Shown: positions 9,242 through 17,661 of the stretch, piece after piece
Position numbering within the stretch: the stretch's first letter is position 1
Layout of the letters: each line of letters begins with the position of its first letter
NCBI GenBank assembly: GCA_049969475.1
Contig: JBMFOU010000006.1
Location: 1 to 64,000 of the forward strand
Length of the DNA: 64,000 nucleotides
Direction: 5' to 3'
Source of the DNA: UBA2030 sp049969475
Lineage (GTDB): Bacteria > Bacteroidota > Bacteroidia > Bacteroidales > TTA-H9
Notes under the pieces: model-generated
Databases searched by the model: none
What the model saw: the letters and a program-made list of their open reading frames with translations, nothing else
Told to the model about the DNA's origin: nothing
Position numbers and translations under genes: made by a program

Positions 9242-9310
9242 ATTAAACTTTAAGTAAAAAAACAGTTCTATTTTAGCACCAAGTAAACTTTTAAAGTTTA
9301 TAAAGTTTTC
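9242..9310. promoter_or_regulatory. Probable TetR operator: 17-bp perfect palindrome plus extra half-sites
   Basis: The sequence TAAACTTTTAAAGTTTA at 9284-9300 is a perfect 17-bp palindrome. Its left half, TAAACTTT, recurs exactly at 9244-9251, and its right-half core AAAGTTT recurs at 9302-9308. The block ends about 16 nt before the ATG of the TetR gene at 9326. TetR-family regulators bind palindromes of this size and commonly repress their own operon, so this is the likely site for autoregulation of the efflux operon. Binding itself is inferred. Confidence 0.6.
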
Positions 9311-9325
9311 TGTGGTTTTAACTAA

Positions 9326-9958
9326 ATGAAAGACAAAATTTTACAAGCAGCTGTCCAGTTGTTTCGCAGAAATGGCATACGCAGTGTAACTATGGATATG
9401 GTGGCTGCAGAAGCAGGAATATCCAAGCGAACTCTTTATGAGTATTATCCTGCCAAGGATGCTCTGGTAGAAGCCTGCCTCAATCTGGAGCTGGAACGTC
9501 GACGCCAAATGGCATCGAAAATTTTGGCTACAAGTCATCATCTGGTTGAAACCTATATTATGTTCATGTGGAACTACATTGCGGAATTGCGTCGCACACA
9601 CCCCCTGTTCATGCAGGACATACGTCGACTCTATCCCGGAACCCTTTGTCAACAGGCTGCCGATTTCGAATTGCACCTTAAAGAAAAGGTCTCAGACTTC
9701 GTTAGGCAGGGCCAGCAAGAAGGAATATTCGTAACGAATTTGAATCCGGAGTTGAGTGCTGTCATCCTTTTTCAGCAAATAAAAATGCTGACCGAAAACG
9801 GGGAGCAGGTTTTCCCTCCTGAAAAATATCCCCCTCATGAGGTTTTTGCCCACATTGCCATTCATTTTATCAGAGGCATTGCTACCCCCAGAGGTTTGGA
9901 AATTATTGACCATTACTATCAATTGCACAATCCTGATCTAAAAATAAATGTTGAATAA
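9326..9958 (+). CDS. TetR/AcrR-family transcriptional repressor of the efflux operon
   Basis: 210 residues. The N-terminal DNA-binding domain is clear: ILQAAVQLFRRNGIRSVTMDMVAAEAGISKRTLYEYYPAKDALV (about 5-48) is the canonical TetR helix-turn-helix with the TLYxYYxxKxxL recognition-helix end. The remaining 150 residues are helical and variable, as expected for a ligand-binding and dimerisation domain. It is the first gene of the TolC-adaptor-pump operon (15 nt gap to the next gene) and has palindromic sites directly upstream, so it most likely represses the operon until a toxic ligand is bound. Ligand unknown. Confidence 0.9.
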   Translation: MKDKILQAAVQLFRRNGIRSVTMDMVAAEAGISKRTLYEYYPAKDALVEACLNLELERRRQMASKILATSHHLVETYIMFMWNYIAELRRTHPLFMQDIRRLYPGTLCQQAADFELHLKEKVSDFVRQGQQEGIFVTNLNPELSAVILFQQIKMLTENGEQVFPPEKYPPHEVFAHIAIHFIRGIATPRGLEIIDHYYQLHNPDLKINVE

Positions 9959-9973
9959 AACCCCGAGAAAATC

Positions 9974-11296
9974 ATGGATGGGATGAGAAAAGTAAATTTT
10001 TTACTGATGGGTCTGTTGATGCCGTTTCTTTTGGCCGGCCAGACGGACACACTGAGGCTACGGTTGCAGGATGCGGTCAATCGGGCCATCGAACACAATC
10101 TCATGCAAAAGGCTTCTGAGCTGGAAATCCAGAAAAAAGAAGCCAAAATTCAGGAATACCTGGCTGCGATTTACCCAGCCTTGCAAGCTTCAGGTTCTTA
10201 CACACGCAACATTAAAAAGCCGGTCATCTTCATGCCCGAGGGCTCACCCTTTGGGCCGACCCTGACTATCGGAAGCGACAATGCTTACAATGGTTCGCTG
10301 AGTTTTAACCTGCCGCTTTTTTCCATGAGTATTTATGAGTCTATTAAAATGGGAAGGGCTGACAAAAGGTTGTCAGAAGAAAAAGAGCGGGAGAATAGGA
10401 TAAACCTGGCAGCAACGGTCAAGAACACTTATTATAATCTCTTGCTGCTGGAGCAAACCATTGAGGTTTATACCCGCAGTTATGAAAACGCCCGGCAAAA
10501 TTTGGCCAATATTGAGCAGATGAACGCACGCGGTGTGGTTTCCGATTACGATGTGATCAGGGCCAGGGTGCAGGTGGATAATCTCTATCCGGGGTTATTG
10601 CAGGTTAAAAATGCTTATCAAAATCTCCTGAATATCTTCCGTATAATGCTGGATATTCCCATGGATCAGCCTGTTGTTTTAGATCCTGCAGACCTTGTCA
10701 GTGTGGATCTGCAGCATTTGCCTGCTCAGGAAGTAAACTGGCTAAGTTCCAACCCGACGCTCAGGCAACTGGAGGCTACCCGTCGTTTGCTGGGAATACA
10801 GGAAAATATGGTAAAGGCCAGCTACATGCCCATGCTTATGGCTACAGGTAACTACACTTATCAGACGCAGGCGAATAATTTCGATTTTGGAAAATACAAG
10901 TGGGTTAATTCTTCAGCCGTTGGTCTGCAATTTAGCATGCCGCTTTTCAAAGGTTTTGCCATGCGCCGCCAGCTCGATCAATCTCGTTTAGGTATTAAAC
11001 AACTTGATTATCAGGAAGAATATACCAGACAAAACCTCACTGCACAAGCGGAAAATGCCCTAAATGCCATGAAGACAGCCCTGGCTAAGATCAAATCGGC
11101 CGAGAGCAATGTGGCACTTGCCCAAAAAGGATATCGTATTGCACAGACTCGCTACAATAGCGGGCAGGCCACCCTGGTAGAACTCAACGATGCTGATAAT
11201 GCCCTGATGCAGGCCCGGCTCAATCTAATCCAAGCCCGGTTCGATTTTTTGAGTGCCCGGACCGATTATGAAAAGCTTATTGGTAAAGATTTTTAA
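9974..11296 (+). CDS. TolC-family outer-membrane efflux channel
   Basis: 440 residues with a signal peptide ending LLAGQ (alternative ATG at 9983). Two repeats of the outer-membrane efflux protein (OEP) domain are visible from the paired long-helix motifs: LRLQDAVNRAIEHNL near residue 30, NLPLFSMSIYESIKMGRAD near 115, and in the second half FSMPLFKGFAMRRQLDQSRLGI near 325 and ARTDYEKLIGKDF at the end. The length is normal for the family. TolC proteins trimerise into an outer-membrane barrel with a long periplasmic tunnel and form the exit duct for RND pumps. It sits directly between the TetR gene and the adaptor gene. Confidence 0.92.
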   Translation: MDGMRKVNFLLMGLLMPFLLAGQTDTLRLRLQDAVNRAIEHNLMQKASELEIQKKEAKIQEYLAAIYPALQASGSYTRNIKKPVIFMPEGSPFGPTLTIGSDNAYNGSLSFNLPLFSMSIYESIKMGRADKRLSEEKERENRINLAATVKNTYYNLLLLEQTIEVYTRSYENARQNLANIEQMNARGVVSDYDVIRARVQVDNLYPGLLQVKNAYQNLLNIFRIMLDIPMDQPVVLDPADLVSVDLQHLPAQEVNWLSSNPTLRQLEATRRLLGIQENMVKASYMPMLMATGNYTYQTQANNFDFGKYKWVNSSAVGLQFSMPLFKGFAMRRQLDQSRLGIKQLDYQEEYTRQNLTAQAENALNAMKTALAKIKSAESNVALAQKGYRIAQTRYNSGQATLVELNDADNALMQARLNLIQARFDFLSARTDYEKLIGKDF

Positions 11297-11301
11297 ATCA
11301 A

Positions 11302-12387
11302 ATGGTTAAAAATTATAAATTTAAAATTATGAATACTATATCTCTTCGCACATTTTTATTGATTTCATTCGGTTTCTTAATGGCTTCTTGCGGAAAAACC
11401 GGCAAGGAAAACAAAGGCACTGACAATAACGACCAACAAGTGGCAGAAGTTACGGTGCAGAAAGTTGTTTCTACCCAAATCAATAGGGTCTTAACTTACC
11501 CGGCTACTATACAGGCTTATCGGGAGAATCATCTGGCGCCCGCCACTGCTGGGAGGGTTGAACGAATTCTGGTAGACGTGGGCGACAAAGTTTCGGCTGG
11601 TCAGGTTGTTGCTGAGCTCGACCGCACTTCCTATTATCAGTCTAAAATACAGTTCGATAAGCTATCCATTGATTTGCAGAGAATGGATTCTTTGCTCAGA
11701 GTGGGCGCCATTGCAAGGCAGCAATACGATGCTGTGAAAATGCAATATGATGTGGCTAAAGCCAATATGGAATTTCTCAGGGATAATACCACGCTGCGTT
11801 CGCCCATACAGGGAGAAATCACCGGTAAGTATCTCAACGACGGAGAAATGTTTACTATGGCTCCCATTGCCGGATTGGGCAAGCCTGCCCTTGTCTCCAT
11901 CATGCAGCTCGACCGCTTGAAGCTCCTTGTGGGCATTTCCTCCGAATACCTTCAGAAAATCAAGTTAGGGATGCCAGTAACTATTACCACAGATATTTAT
12001 CCCAATAAGGAATTTCAAGGGAAGATTGGGAAGATTTATCCCACAGTGGATGAAATGACTAAAAACTTTACCGTGGCGATTTACCTGGATAATCCAGGGA
12101 AATTGCTTCGTCCGGGTATATTTGCCAGGGCTTCCATCAATCTGGGTCTCGACAAGGCTCTGCTTGTGCCTGCCTTTATTGTGCAAAAACAGCCCGGAAC
12201 AGCCGAAAGGTTTGTTTTTGTCCATGAGAATAGTATGGCTCGTCGCAGAGTGGTGGAACCTGGCGAGGTGTATGACGACCAGGTGGAAATCCGCCGTGGA
12301 CTTTCCGAAGGCGACGAAATTATCACCACGGGTCAAACCCGGCTACGCGATGGCGCAAAAATCCTGGTGATTGCTAATCCTAAGTAA
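11302..12387 (+). CDS. RND efflux periplasmic adaptor (membrane fusion protein), lipoprotein
   Basis: 361 residues with a lipoprotein signal (lipobox MASC); a second in-frame ATG at 11329 would remove nine residues without losing the signal. The order is typical of AcrA/HlyD adaptors: first lipoyl half (ENHLAPATAGRVERILVDVGDKVSAGQVVAELD), a short helical hairpin (DKLSIDLQRMDSLLRVGAIARQQYDAVK), second lipoyl half (LRSPIQGEITGKYLNDGE), a beta-barrel (IMQLDRLKLLVGIS), and the membrane-proximal domain ending EGDEIITTGQTRLRDGAKI. The helical hairpin is short compared with AcrA. It bridges the RND pump with TolC and lies in the same operon. Confidence 0.93.
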   Translation: MVKNYKFKIMNTISLRTFLLISFGFLMASCGKTGKENKGTDNNDQQVAEVTVQKVVSTQINRVLTYPATIQAYRENHLAPATAGRVERILVDVGDKVSAGQVVAELDRTSYYQSKIQFDKLSIDLQRMDSLLRVGAIARQQYDAVKMQYDVAKANMEFLRDNTTLRSPIQGEITGKYLNDGEMFTMAPIAGLGKPALVSIMQLDRLKLLVGISSEYLQKIKLGMPVTITTDIYPNKEFQGKIGKIYPTVDEMTKNFTVAIYLDNPGKLLRPGIFARASINLGLDKALLVPAFIVQKQPGTAERFVFVHENSMARRRVVEPGEVYDDQVEIRRGLSEGDEIITTGQTRLRDGAKILVIANPK

Positions 12388-12419
12388 GCTTCCTTTCATT
12401 GTTCAAAAAGAGAAAAACT

Positions 12420-15400
12420 ATGAGCCTATATAGTTCTTCAGTAAAAAATCCCATTACTACCTTCATGGTTTTCATCGGGGTGATCGTGTTGGGATTGTAC
12501 TCGCTTTATCACCTGGCTATCGACCTGATGCCAGATATGGACATCCCCACGGTGAGCGTAATAACCTTCTATCCAGGAGCCAGCGCCGAAGATATTGAGG
12601 TGAATGTTACCAAGCCTCTTGAAAATCAACTGAATGCCTTGCAAAATTTGAAGCGGGTTACCTCACAGAGTAAAGATAACATATCGTTTATCTCTGTGGA
12701 GTTTGAGTATGGTACCAATATGGATGAGGCCAGTAATAATATACGCGATGCCATTAGCCTGGTCGAAAAAGCATTGCCCGATGGGTGTGAAAAACCCTCC
12801 CTGTTTAAATTCAGCTCTTCCATGATTCCGGTGGTTATATATGGCATTAAGGCCAAAGAAAGCTATGCCGCCCTGGAAAAGATTATTGATGAGCAGGTAG
12901 TGGAAAGGCTGAGCCGTATTGATGGAGTGGGGACGGTTTCTATTCTGGCCAAACCCATACGCATTGTGGATGTGAGGGTCGATCCGCGTAAACTCGATTC
13001 CTATCGGTTGACCCTGGAGCAGGTATCATCTGCCATAGGTGCGGAAAATATTTCATTGCCTGCCGGCCGTATCGAGGTGGGACGAATGGAGTTTCCGGTT
13101 CGTACCAACGGAGAATTTCCCAGTAGTGGGGTGGTTAAAAATATTGTAGTTGCCCGCAATGGCGACAAGTTGGTATATCTGCACGATATAGCTACTGTGA
13201 AGGATACCCTTAAACATGTGTTGGTAGATGAGCGCATCAACGGTCAGGTAGGCGTGCGCCTGATGGTTCAGAAACAAACGGGTGCCAATACAGTGAAAAT
13301 TGCCCGGCTCGTCCGGGAGCGAATGGCCGAGCTACAAAAAAATCTCCCCCCCGATGTAGAAGTGGTACCCATTCTCGATACTTCTGAATTTATTCAGAGT
13401 TCCATTAACAACCTCACCGAAACCCTTCTTTATGCTCTTCTGTTTGTTACACTGGTTGTTCTGGTATTCCTGGGTCGCTGGAGGGCAACTTTCATTATTC
13501 TGTTAACCATTCCCGTATCGCTTATAGCAGCCTTTATTTATCTGTATTTATCGCATAATTCTTTAAATGTGGTATCCTTGTCGGCCCTGGCCATTGCTAT
13601 CGGTATGGTGGTTGACGATGCCATTGTAGTATTAGAAAATATCACCAAGCATCTGGAGCGAGGTAGTAGCCCAATGGAAGCTGCGGTTTTTGCTACTCGA
13701 GAGGTAGGCCTGGCTGTGGTGGCCAGCACCCTGGTGATTGTGGCTGTGTTTTTCCCGCTTACCCTTGTGGGTGGGATTACGGGCGTATTTTTCAGGCAAC
13801 TGGGATGGATCGTCTCTATTACCATTACCGTTTCGGTGTTGGCAGCGCTTTCACTTACACCGGCACTCTCTTCTCTTATCCTTAAAAGTAATCTTTACTA
13901 CCAGGCCCGACCCAACCGTTTTCAGGCTTCCATAACCCGGTTTTGGGATAGGGTGGACGAAGTCTATGCCCGGGCATTACAATGGGCTCTGCGTAATAAA
14001 GTAAAAGTCCTCGTGGCTGCCTTCCTCATTTTCTTCCTGAGTCTTATGCTGGTGAAGTTTATTGGAAAGGAATTTACTCCAGCTCAGGATAACGGACGTA
14101 TCAATATCAACATGGAATTGCCTCAGGGTATTCGTATCGATGAAACCAAAGCCCTGGCAAGAGACTTTGAAGATCTGGTTCAAAGGAAATATCCTGAGGT
14201 ATTGATGATTGCAACCAGCATCGGTACCGACGAAGGAGGCTCGCTTATGAGCGCTTTCCAGAAAGCAGGTTCTTACATTATAAACTTCAATATCAGGCTG
14301 GTAAGCGTAGAGCAGCGAAATCGCAGTATATTTGAGATTTCAGATAGCTTGCGCAACGACATCAGACGCTATGCACAGGTATCTTCCTTTTATGTAGACC
14401 CGGGAGGTACACGTTCGGCTATGAGTGCGGCCTTTAGTGGGGGAGGGGGAAACAATTTCGACGTCAAAGTTTTTGGTTACAATATTAACGAAACCAATGC
14501 CATAGCCAATCAGTTGGCCGACTATATGCGTTCGCAGCCTGGATTTCGTGATGTAACACTTAGCCGCGACCCCGAACGCCTGGAACTTCAGGTAATTCCT
14601 GATCGCGAGAAACTAGCCCGCCTTGGTCTCACCACTTCTCAGCTGGCCTCAGCCGTGAGAAACCGTGTGCTGGGCTCCACGGCCACCAAATATCGCGAAG
14701 AGGGTATCGAATACGATGTGATTGTAAAATATAGCGACGATAACCTGAAAACCGTGGCTGATATTGAGGATATTACATTCCGCAGCCCTACGGGTGCAAT
14801 GATTAGAGTGGGAGATGTGGCTCGGGTGGAGCAGCGATTTACCACACCTAATATTGAACATGAAAATAAGGTGCGTGTGGTTAAAATTACCACGGCTCTC
14901 AGTGGTATTGACCTGGGCACTGCAACTAATGTTGTTGAACGCAAGCTTAAAACCCTTGAGGTTCCCGATGGCGTGTTCGTTGAGATTGGTGGGGCAGCCA
15001 AAGATATGGCCGACTCTTTTAAAGACCTGGGTTTGCTTTTTGTATTGATTCTTATTCTCACCTATTTGGTGATGGCTTCCCAATTCGAATCGTTACGCGA
15101 ACCTTTTATCATTATGTTTTCGGTACCCTTTGCCATAACAGGTGTGCTTTTGGCCCTATTCTTCACCAAAACCACCCTTAGCCTCATTTCGGGCATCGGT
15201 ATCATCATGCTGATCGGTATTGCTGTGAAAAATTCCATCGTGCTGGTCGATTTTACCAATTTGTTGGTAGAAAGAGGTTATCCGGTGCTTAAAGCCGTAG
15301 TGGAAGGAGGTAAGTCGCGTTTGCGCCCCATCCTCATGACCTCCTTTACCACCTTGCTGGGTATGCTTCCCCTGGCCGTCTTCAAGGGTGAGGGTTCAGA

Positions 15401-15551
15401 AACCTGGCAACCTCTGGGAATCACCATTATCGGTGGGCTATTCTTTTCGATGGTCATTTCTTTGATCATAGTCCCCGTTATTTACACTTTATTTGCCCAG
15501 GCCCGGGCACGTCGCGAAGAAAAGCGTCAGGCCGTGGCTAAAGGAGTTTAA
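12420..15551 (+). CDS. RND-family efflux pump permease (AcrB/HAE1-like)
   Basis: About 1043 residues from the ATG at 12420 (an in-frame TTG at 12399 is less likely). Twelve membrane helices flank two large periplasmic loops. The first helix region has ITTFMVFIGVIVLGLYSLYHLAIDLMPDMDIPTV, and the proton-relay aspartates are present in helix 4 (GMVVDDAIVVLENI). The second half has IMLIGIAVKNSIVLVDF. A glycine-rich loop (FSGGGGNNFDV) occurs in the second periplasmic region. Family members export drugs, bile salts, detergents or metals; HAE1-type features make hydrophobic compounds the likelier substrates. It works with the adjoining adaptor and TolC genes. Confidence 0.93.
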   Translation: MSLYSSSVKNPITTFMVFIGVIVLGLYSLYHLAIDLMPDMDIPTVSVITFYPGASAEDIEVNVTKPLENQLNALQNLKRVTSQSKDNISFISVEFEYGTNMDEASNNIRDAISLVEKALPDGCEKPSLFKFSSSMIPVVIYGIKAKESYAALEKIIDEQVVERLSRIDGVGTVSILAKPIRIVDVRVDPRKLDSYRLTLEQVSSAIGAENISLPAGRIEVGRMEFPVRTNGEFPSSGVVKNIVVARNGDKLVYLHDIATVKDTLKHVLVDERINGQVGVRLMVQKQTGANTVKIARLVRERMAELQKNLPPDVEVVPILDTSEFIQSSINNLTETLLYALLFVTLVVLVFLGRWRATFIILLTIPVSLIAAFIYLYLSHNSLNVVSLSALAIAIGMVVDDAIVVLENITKHLERGSSPMEAAVFATREVGLAVVASTLVIVAVFFPLTLVGGITGVFFRQLGWIVSITITVSVLAALSLTPALSSLILKSNLYYQARPNRFQASITRFWDRVDEVYARALQWALRNKVKVLVAAFLIFFLSLMLVKFIGKEFTPAQDNGRININMELPQGIRIDETKALARDFEDLVQRKYPEVLMIATSIGTDEGGSLMSAFQKAGSYIINFNIRLVSVEQRNRSIFEISDSLRNDIRRYAQVSSFYVDPGGTRSAMSAAFSGGGGNNFDVKVFGYNINETNAIANQLADYMRSQPGFRDVTLSRDPERLELQVIPDREKLARLGLTTSQLASAVRNRVLGSTATKYREEGIEYDVIVKYSDDNLKTVADIEDITFRSPTGAMIRVGDVARVEQRFTTPNIEHENKVRVVKITTALSGIDLGTATNVVERKLKTLEVPDGVFVEIGGAAKDMADSFKDLGLLFVLILILTYLVMASQFESLREPFIIMFSVPFAITGVLLALFFTKTTLSLISGIGIIMLIGIAVKNSIVLVDFTNLLVERGYPVLKAVVEGGKSRLRPILMTSFTTLLGMLPLAVFKGEGSETWQPLGITIIGGLFFSMVISLIIVPVIYTLFAQARARREEKRQAVAKGV

Positions 15552-15574
15552 CTTAACCATAGAGAATTATTGTT

Positions 15575-15868
15575 ATGAAAGCGGTTTTTATTGTTTATAA
15601 TCAGGCATTAAGTGAAAAAGTGGACCAGGCCTTGAAGAATGCCGGCATCAGGGGCTTCAGTAAGTGGCAGGATATGATGGGGGCTGGTTCGTACGACGGT
15701 GAACCTCATCTGGGTACACACACCTGGCCTGCCCTCAATTCAGGCTTATTGACCATTGTGGATGACAACATGGTAGAGCCTCTCTTGCTGGAAGTTAAAA
15801 AAATAAATCAGGTAGCTGAAAGCCAGGGGATTCATGCATTTGTGTGGAATATAGAACAAATGGTATAG
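15575..15868 (+). CDS. PG0541-family small PII-like transporter-associated protein
   Basis: 97 residues with no signal peptide or membrane helix. The layout resembles a small PII/ferredoxin-like fold: strand MKAVFIVYNQ, helix ALSEKVDQALKNAG, a glycine-rich loop containing MMGAGSYDGEPHLGTHTWP, strand GLLTIVDD, helix, and a final VWNIEQMV. It matches my recollection of the family named after Porphyromonas gingivalis PG0541, found directly behind TolC-adaptor-RND operons in Bacteroidota. PII-like folds often sense small ligands and touch membrane transporters, so a cytoplasmic regulator of this pump is a reasonable inference. It lies 23 nt behind the pump gene. Confidence 0.75.
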   Translation: MKAVFIVYNQALSEKVDQALKNAGIRGFSKWQDMMGAGSYDGEPHLGTHTWPALNSGLLTIVDDNMVEPLLLEVKKINQVAESQGIHAFVWNIEQMV

Positions 15869-15888
15869 TCTTAATGCGTTTTTAGGGC

Positions 15889-15896
15889 TAACTTTG
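15889..15896 (+). promoter_or_regulatory. -7 promoter element (TAACTTTG) immediately before rlmD
   Basis: TAACTTTG ends only 7 nt before the ATG at 15904. With a transcription start about 6 nt downstream of the element, the rlmD mRNA would have almost no 5' leader. Confidence 0.5.
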
Positions 15897-15903
15897 CCCG
15901 CAC

Positions 15904-17307
15904 ATGGGAAGAAGGCCCTACAAACGTAAATTGGCCCCGGGTATGGTTATCGAGGGTATGCACCCCGATGGCCGAGCCTGGGGTTTTTTTTCGGGACGTA
16001 AAGTTTATCTTCCCGATTCCATTCCGGGCGAAAAAGCCGATGTAGAGGTAATTTATGGGAAAGAGGCCTTTCTCGAAGGTAGAATTAAACAACTTATTAG
16101 TCCCGATCCTCTGCGCGTAGCTCCTTTTTGCCCACATTTTGGCGTGTGTGGGGGCTGTACCTGGCAGCATATGAGTTATTCCCGGCAGCTCGAGCTTAAA
16201 AAACAGCTTTTGGCTGAAGCACTCAGTCGAAAAGGTCTTCCGATTGATACACTGAAGGATGTTATCCCTTCTGAACCTCATCAATATTATCGGAACCGAC
16301 TGGAGTTTAGTTTCTCAAATCTTCGTTGGTTCGATGAATCAGAAGGACGCATCGAAGACTCCAAAGACCGCCTGGCTGTAGGTTTCAATGCCCGAGGATT
16401 GTATGGAAGGGTGGTTGATATCAGGCAATGCTATCTGGCAAATCCTGATTTTGTGAACATTGCGCAAAAAATCAAGCAATCAGCCATTCGAGAAGGCCTT
16501 TCATTTTTTGATTTTAAAACGGGAGAAGGCAGGCTCAGAAGTCTCGAATTACGAATCACCTCTTTGGGGAAGAAACAGGTCCTCATAGGTTTTACAGAAA
16601 TGCCTGCGCAGAAGGAGTTGAAATGGATGCAAACTTTGGCTAACGAAATTTTGCATGTTCACTCATGGTATTATCTTGTATGGCATAATGCTTTTCGTGC
16701 CGACTATCCTTCCGATATCCGCTATTTTTGGGGAGATGAATTTTTGATTGAACAGTATAATGGCCTGACTATCCGCTACAGTGCATCGGGATTCTCCCAG
16801 GCCAATCTATTTCTGGCCCCTCAAATGTTTCGCTATATTGGCACGCTGGTAAAGGTCGGTCAGGGCATCCATGTTTATGACCTGTACAGCGGGAGTGGAG
16901 TCATTGGGTTGCACCTGGCTGCCCAGGGTGCCCGTGTTACGGGGATCGAAGCACATGCCTCTGCTGTGGAAGATGCCCGGGAAAATGCGCGTATCAATAA
17001 TTTAGACCAGTGCCGTTTTTTTCAGGGTGACGTTCTTACAACTTTTACCCCTGAATTTATGAAAGCGCATGGAAGGCCAGATGTGCTGATTCTCGATCCT
17101 CCTCGTTCGGGTACTTTAAAAGAGATAATCAAGAATATCATAGGTAGTGGGGCACCTGAAGTGGTTTACGTGAGCTGCAATCCTCAGGCCCTTGCCCGCG
17201 ATCTGGCTTTACTTGTACCCCACTACAACATAAGCTCCATTCAGCCTTTCGACATGTTTCCACATACTCCTCATCTCGAAACAGTTGCCCTCTTGACACG
17301 GGAATAG
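15904..17307 (+). CDS. rlmD: 23S rRNA uracil-C5 methyltransferase, RlmD/TrmA family
   Basis: 467 residues. An N-terminal TRAM-like beta domain (about 8-60) is followed by the iron-sulphur cysteines C76, C82 and C85 (CPHFGVCGGC) with a fourth near residue 175 (RQCYL). The C-terminal SAM methyltransferase domain contains VYDLYSGSGVIGLHLA, LDPPRSG and the catalytic Cys425 in YVSCNP. The family makes 5-methyluridine in rRNA or tRNA; with an Fe-S cluster and this length, RlmD (U1939 of 23S rRNA) is the closest standard name, but Bacteroidota carry paralogues and RlmC/TrmA-like specificity cannot be excluded. It has its own promoter and is followed by the RT module. Confidence 0.88.
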   Translation: MGRRPYKRKLAPGMVIEGMHPDGRAWGFFSGRKVYLPDSIPGEKADVEVIYGKEAFLEGRIKQLISPDPLRVAPFCPHFGVCGGCTWQHMSYSRQLELKKQLLAEALSRKGLPIDTLKDVIPSEPHQYYRNRLEFSFSNLRWFDESEGRIEDSKDRLAVGFNARGLYGRVVDIRQCYLANPDFVNIAQKIKQSAIREGLSFFDFKTGEGRLRSLELRITSLGKKQVLIGFTEMPAQKELKWMQTLANEILHVHSWYYLVWHNAFRADYPSDIRYFWGDEFLIEQYNGLTIRYSASGFSQANLFLAPQMFRYIGTLVKVGQGIHVYDLYSGSGVIGLHLAAQGARVTGIEAHASAVEDARENARINNLDQCRFFQGDVLTTFTPEFMKAHGRPDVLILDPPRSGTLKEIIKNIIGSGAPEVVYVSCNPQALARDLALLVPHYNISSIQPFDMFPHTPHLETVALLTRE

Positions 17308-17661
17308 AAGATCAATTTATTACTTAGCGTAATTGCCTAACTTTTTAAAAAGGGAAAAGATTCATTTGAAGAGATATTTAGTTGATATCGAGTGATAAGC
17401 TGCTTGAGTTTTTATTGAAGCAGCTAATTTTAATTGAGTAATTGAATCTTGAGACAGCATAATTTCGTCGAAAGTTTGTATTCTTTGTTAATGCCTTATA
17501 AATCAGTGTTTTTTGCTTTTATGCTTGTAAATTAAATGGTGATTAAATAAAGATGTACAATTCAATAGATACATCCTATCGCATCAGCAATAATTTTCTG
17601 GAAACACCGATTTAATGTAGTTTTGAGTAGAAGGAGAAAATCATCGTAAAATTTTTAACGC
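17308..17661 (+). other. AT-rich leader upstream of the reverse transcriptase; possible ncRNA region
   Basis: 354 nt without a gene. It contains an 8-bp perfect stem, AGCTGCTT (17398-17405) and AAGCAGCT (17418-17425), with a 12-nt loop, and a -7 element at 17618-17625. The composition is distinctly AT-rich compared with rlmD. Several bacterial reverse transcriptases used in phage defence template on a structured RNA encoded just upstream, so this stretch is the place to look for one. The sequence alone shows only the one convincing hairpin, so an ncRNA is a possibility and not a call. Confidence 0.35.
17618..17625 (+). promoter_or_regulatory. -7 promoter element (TAGTTTTG) for the RT operon
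   Basis: TAGTTTTG matches TAnnTTTG and lies 36 nt before the ATG at 17662; a TTTC at 17595-17598, 19 nt upstream, may act as the -33 box. This would drive the RT gene and its coupled partner. Confidence 0.45.

Noticed and set aside
17398..17425. Intrinsic terminator of rlmD
   Set aside because: The stem is followed by CTAATTTT with no T-run, and it lies about 90 nt after the stop.
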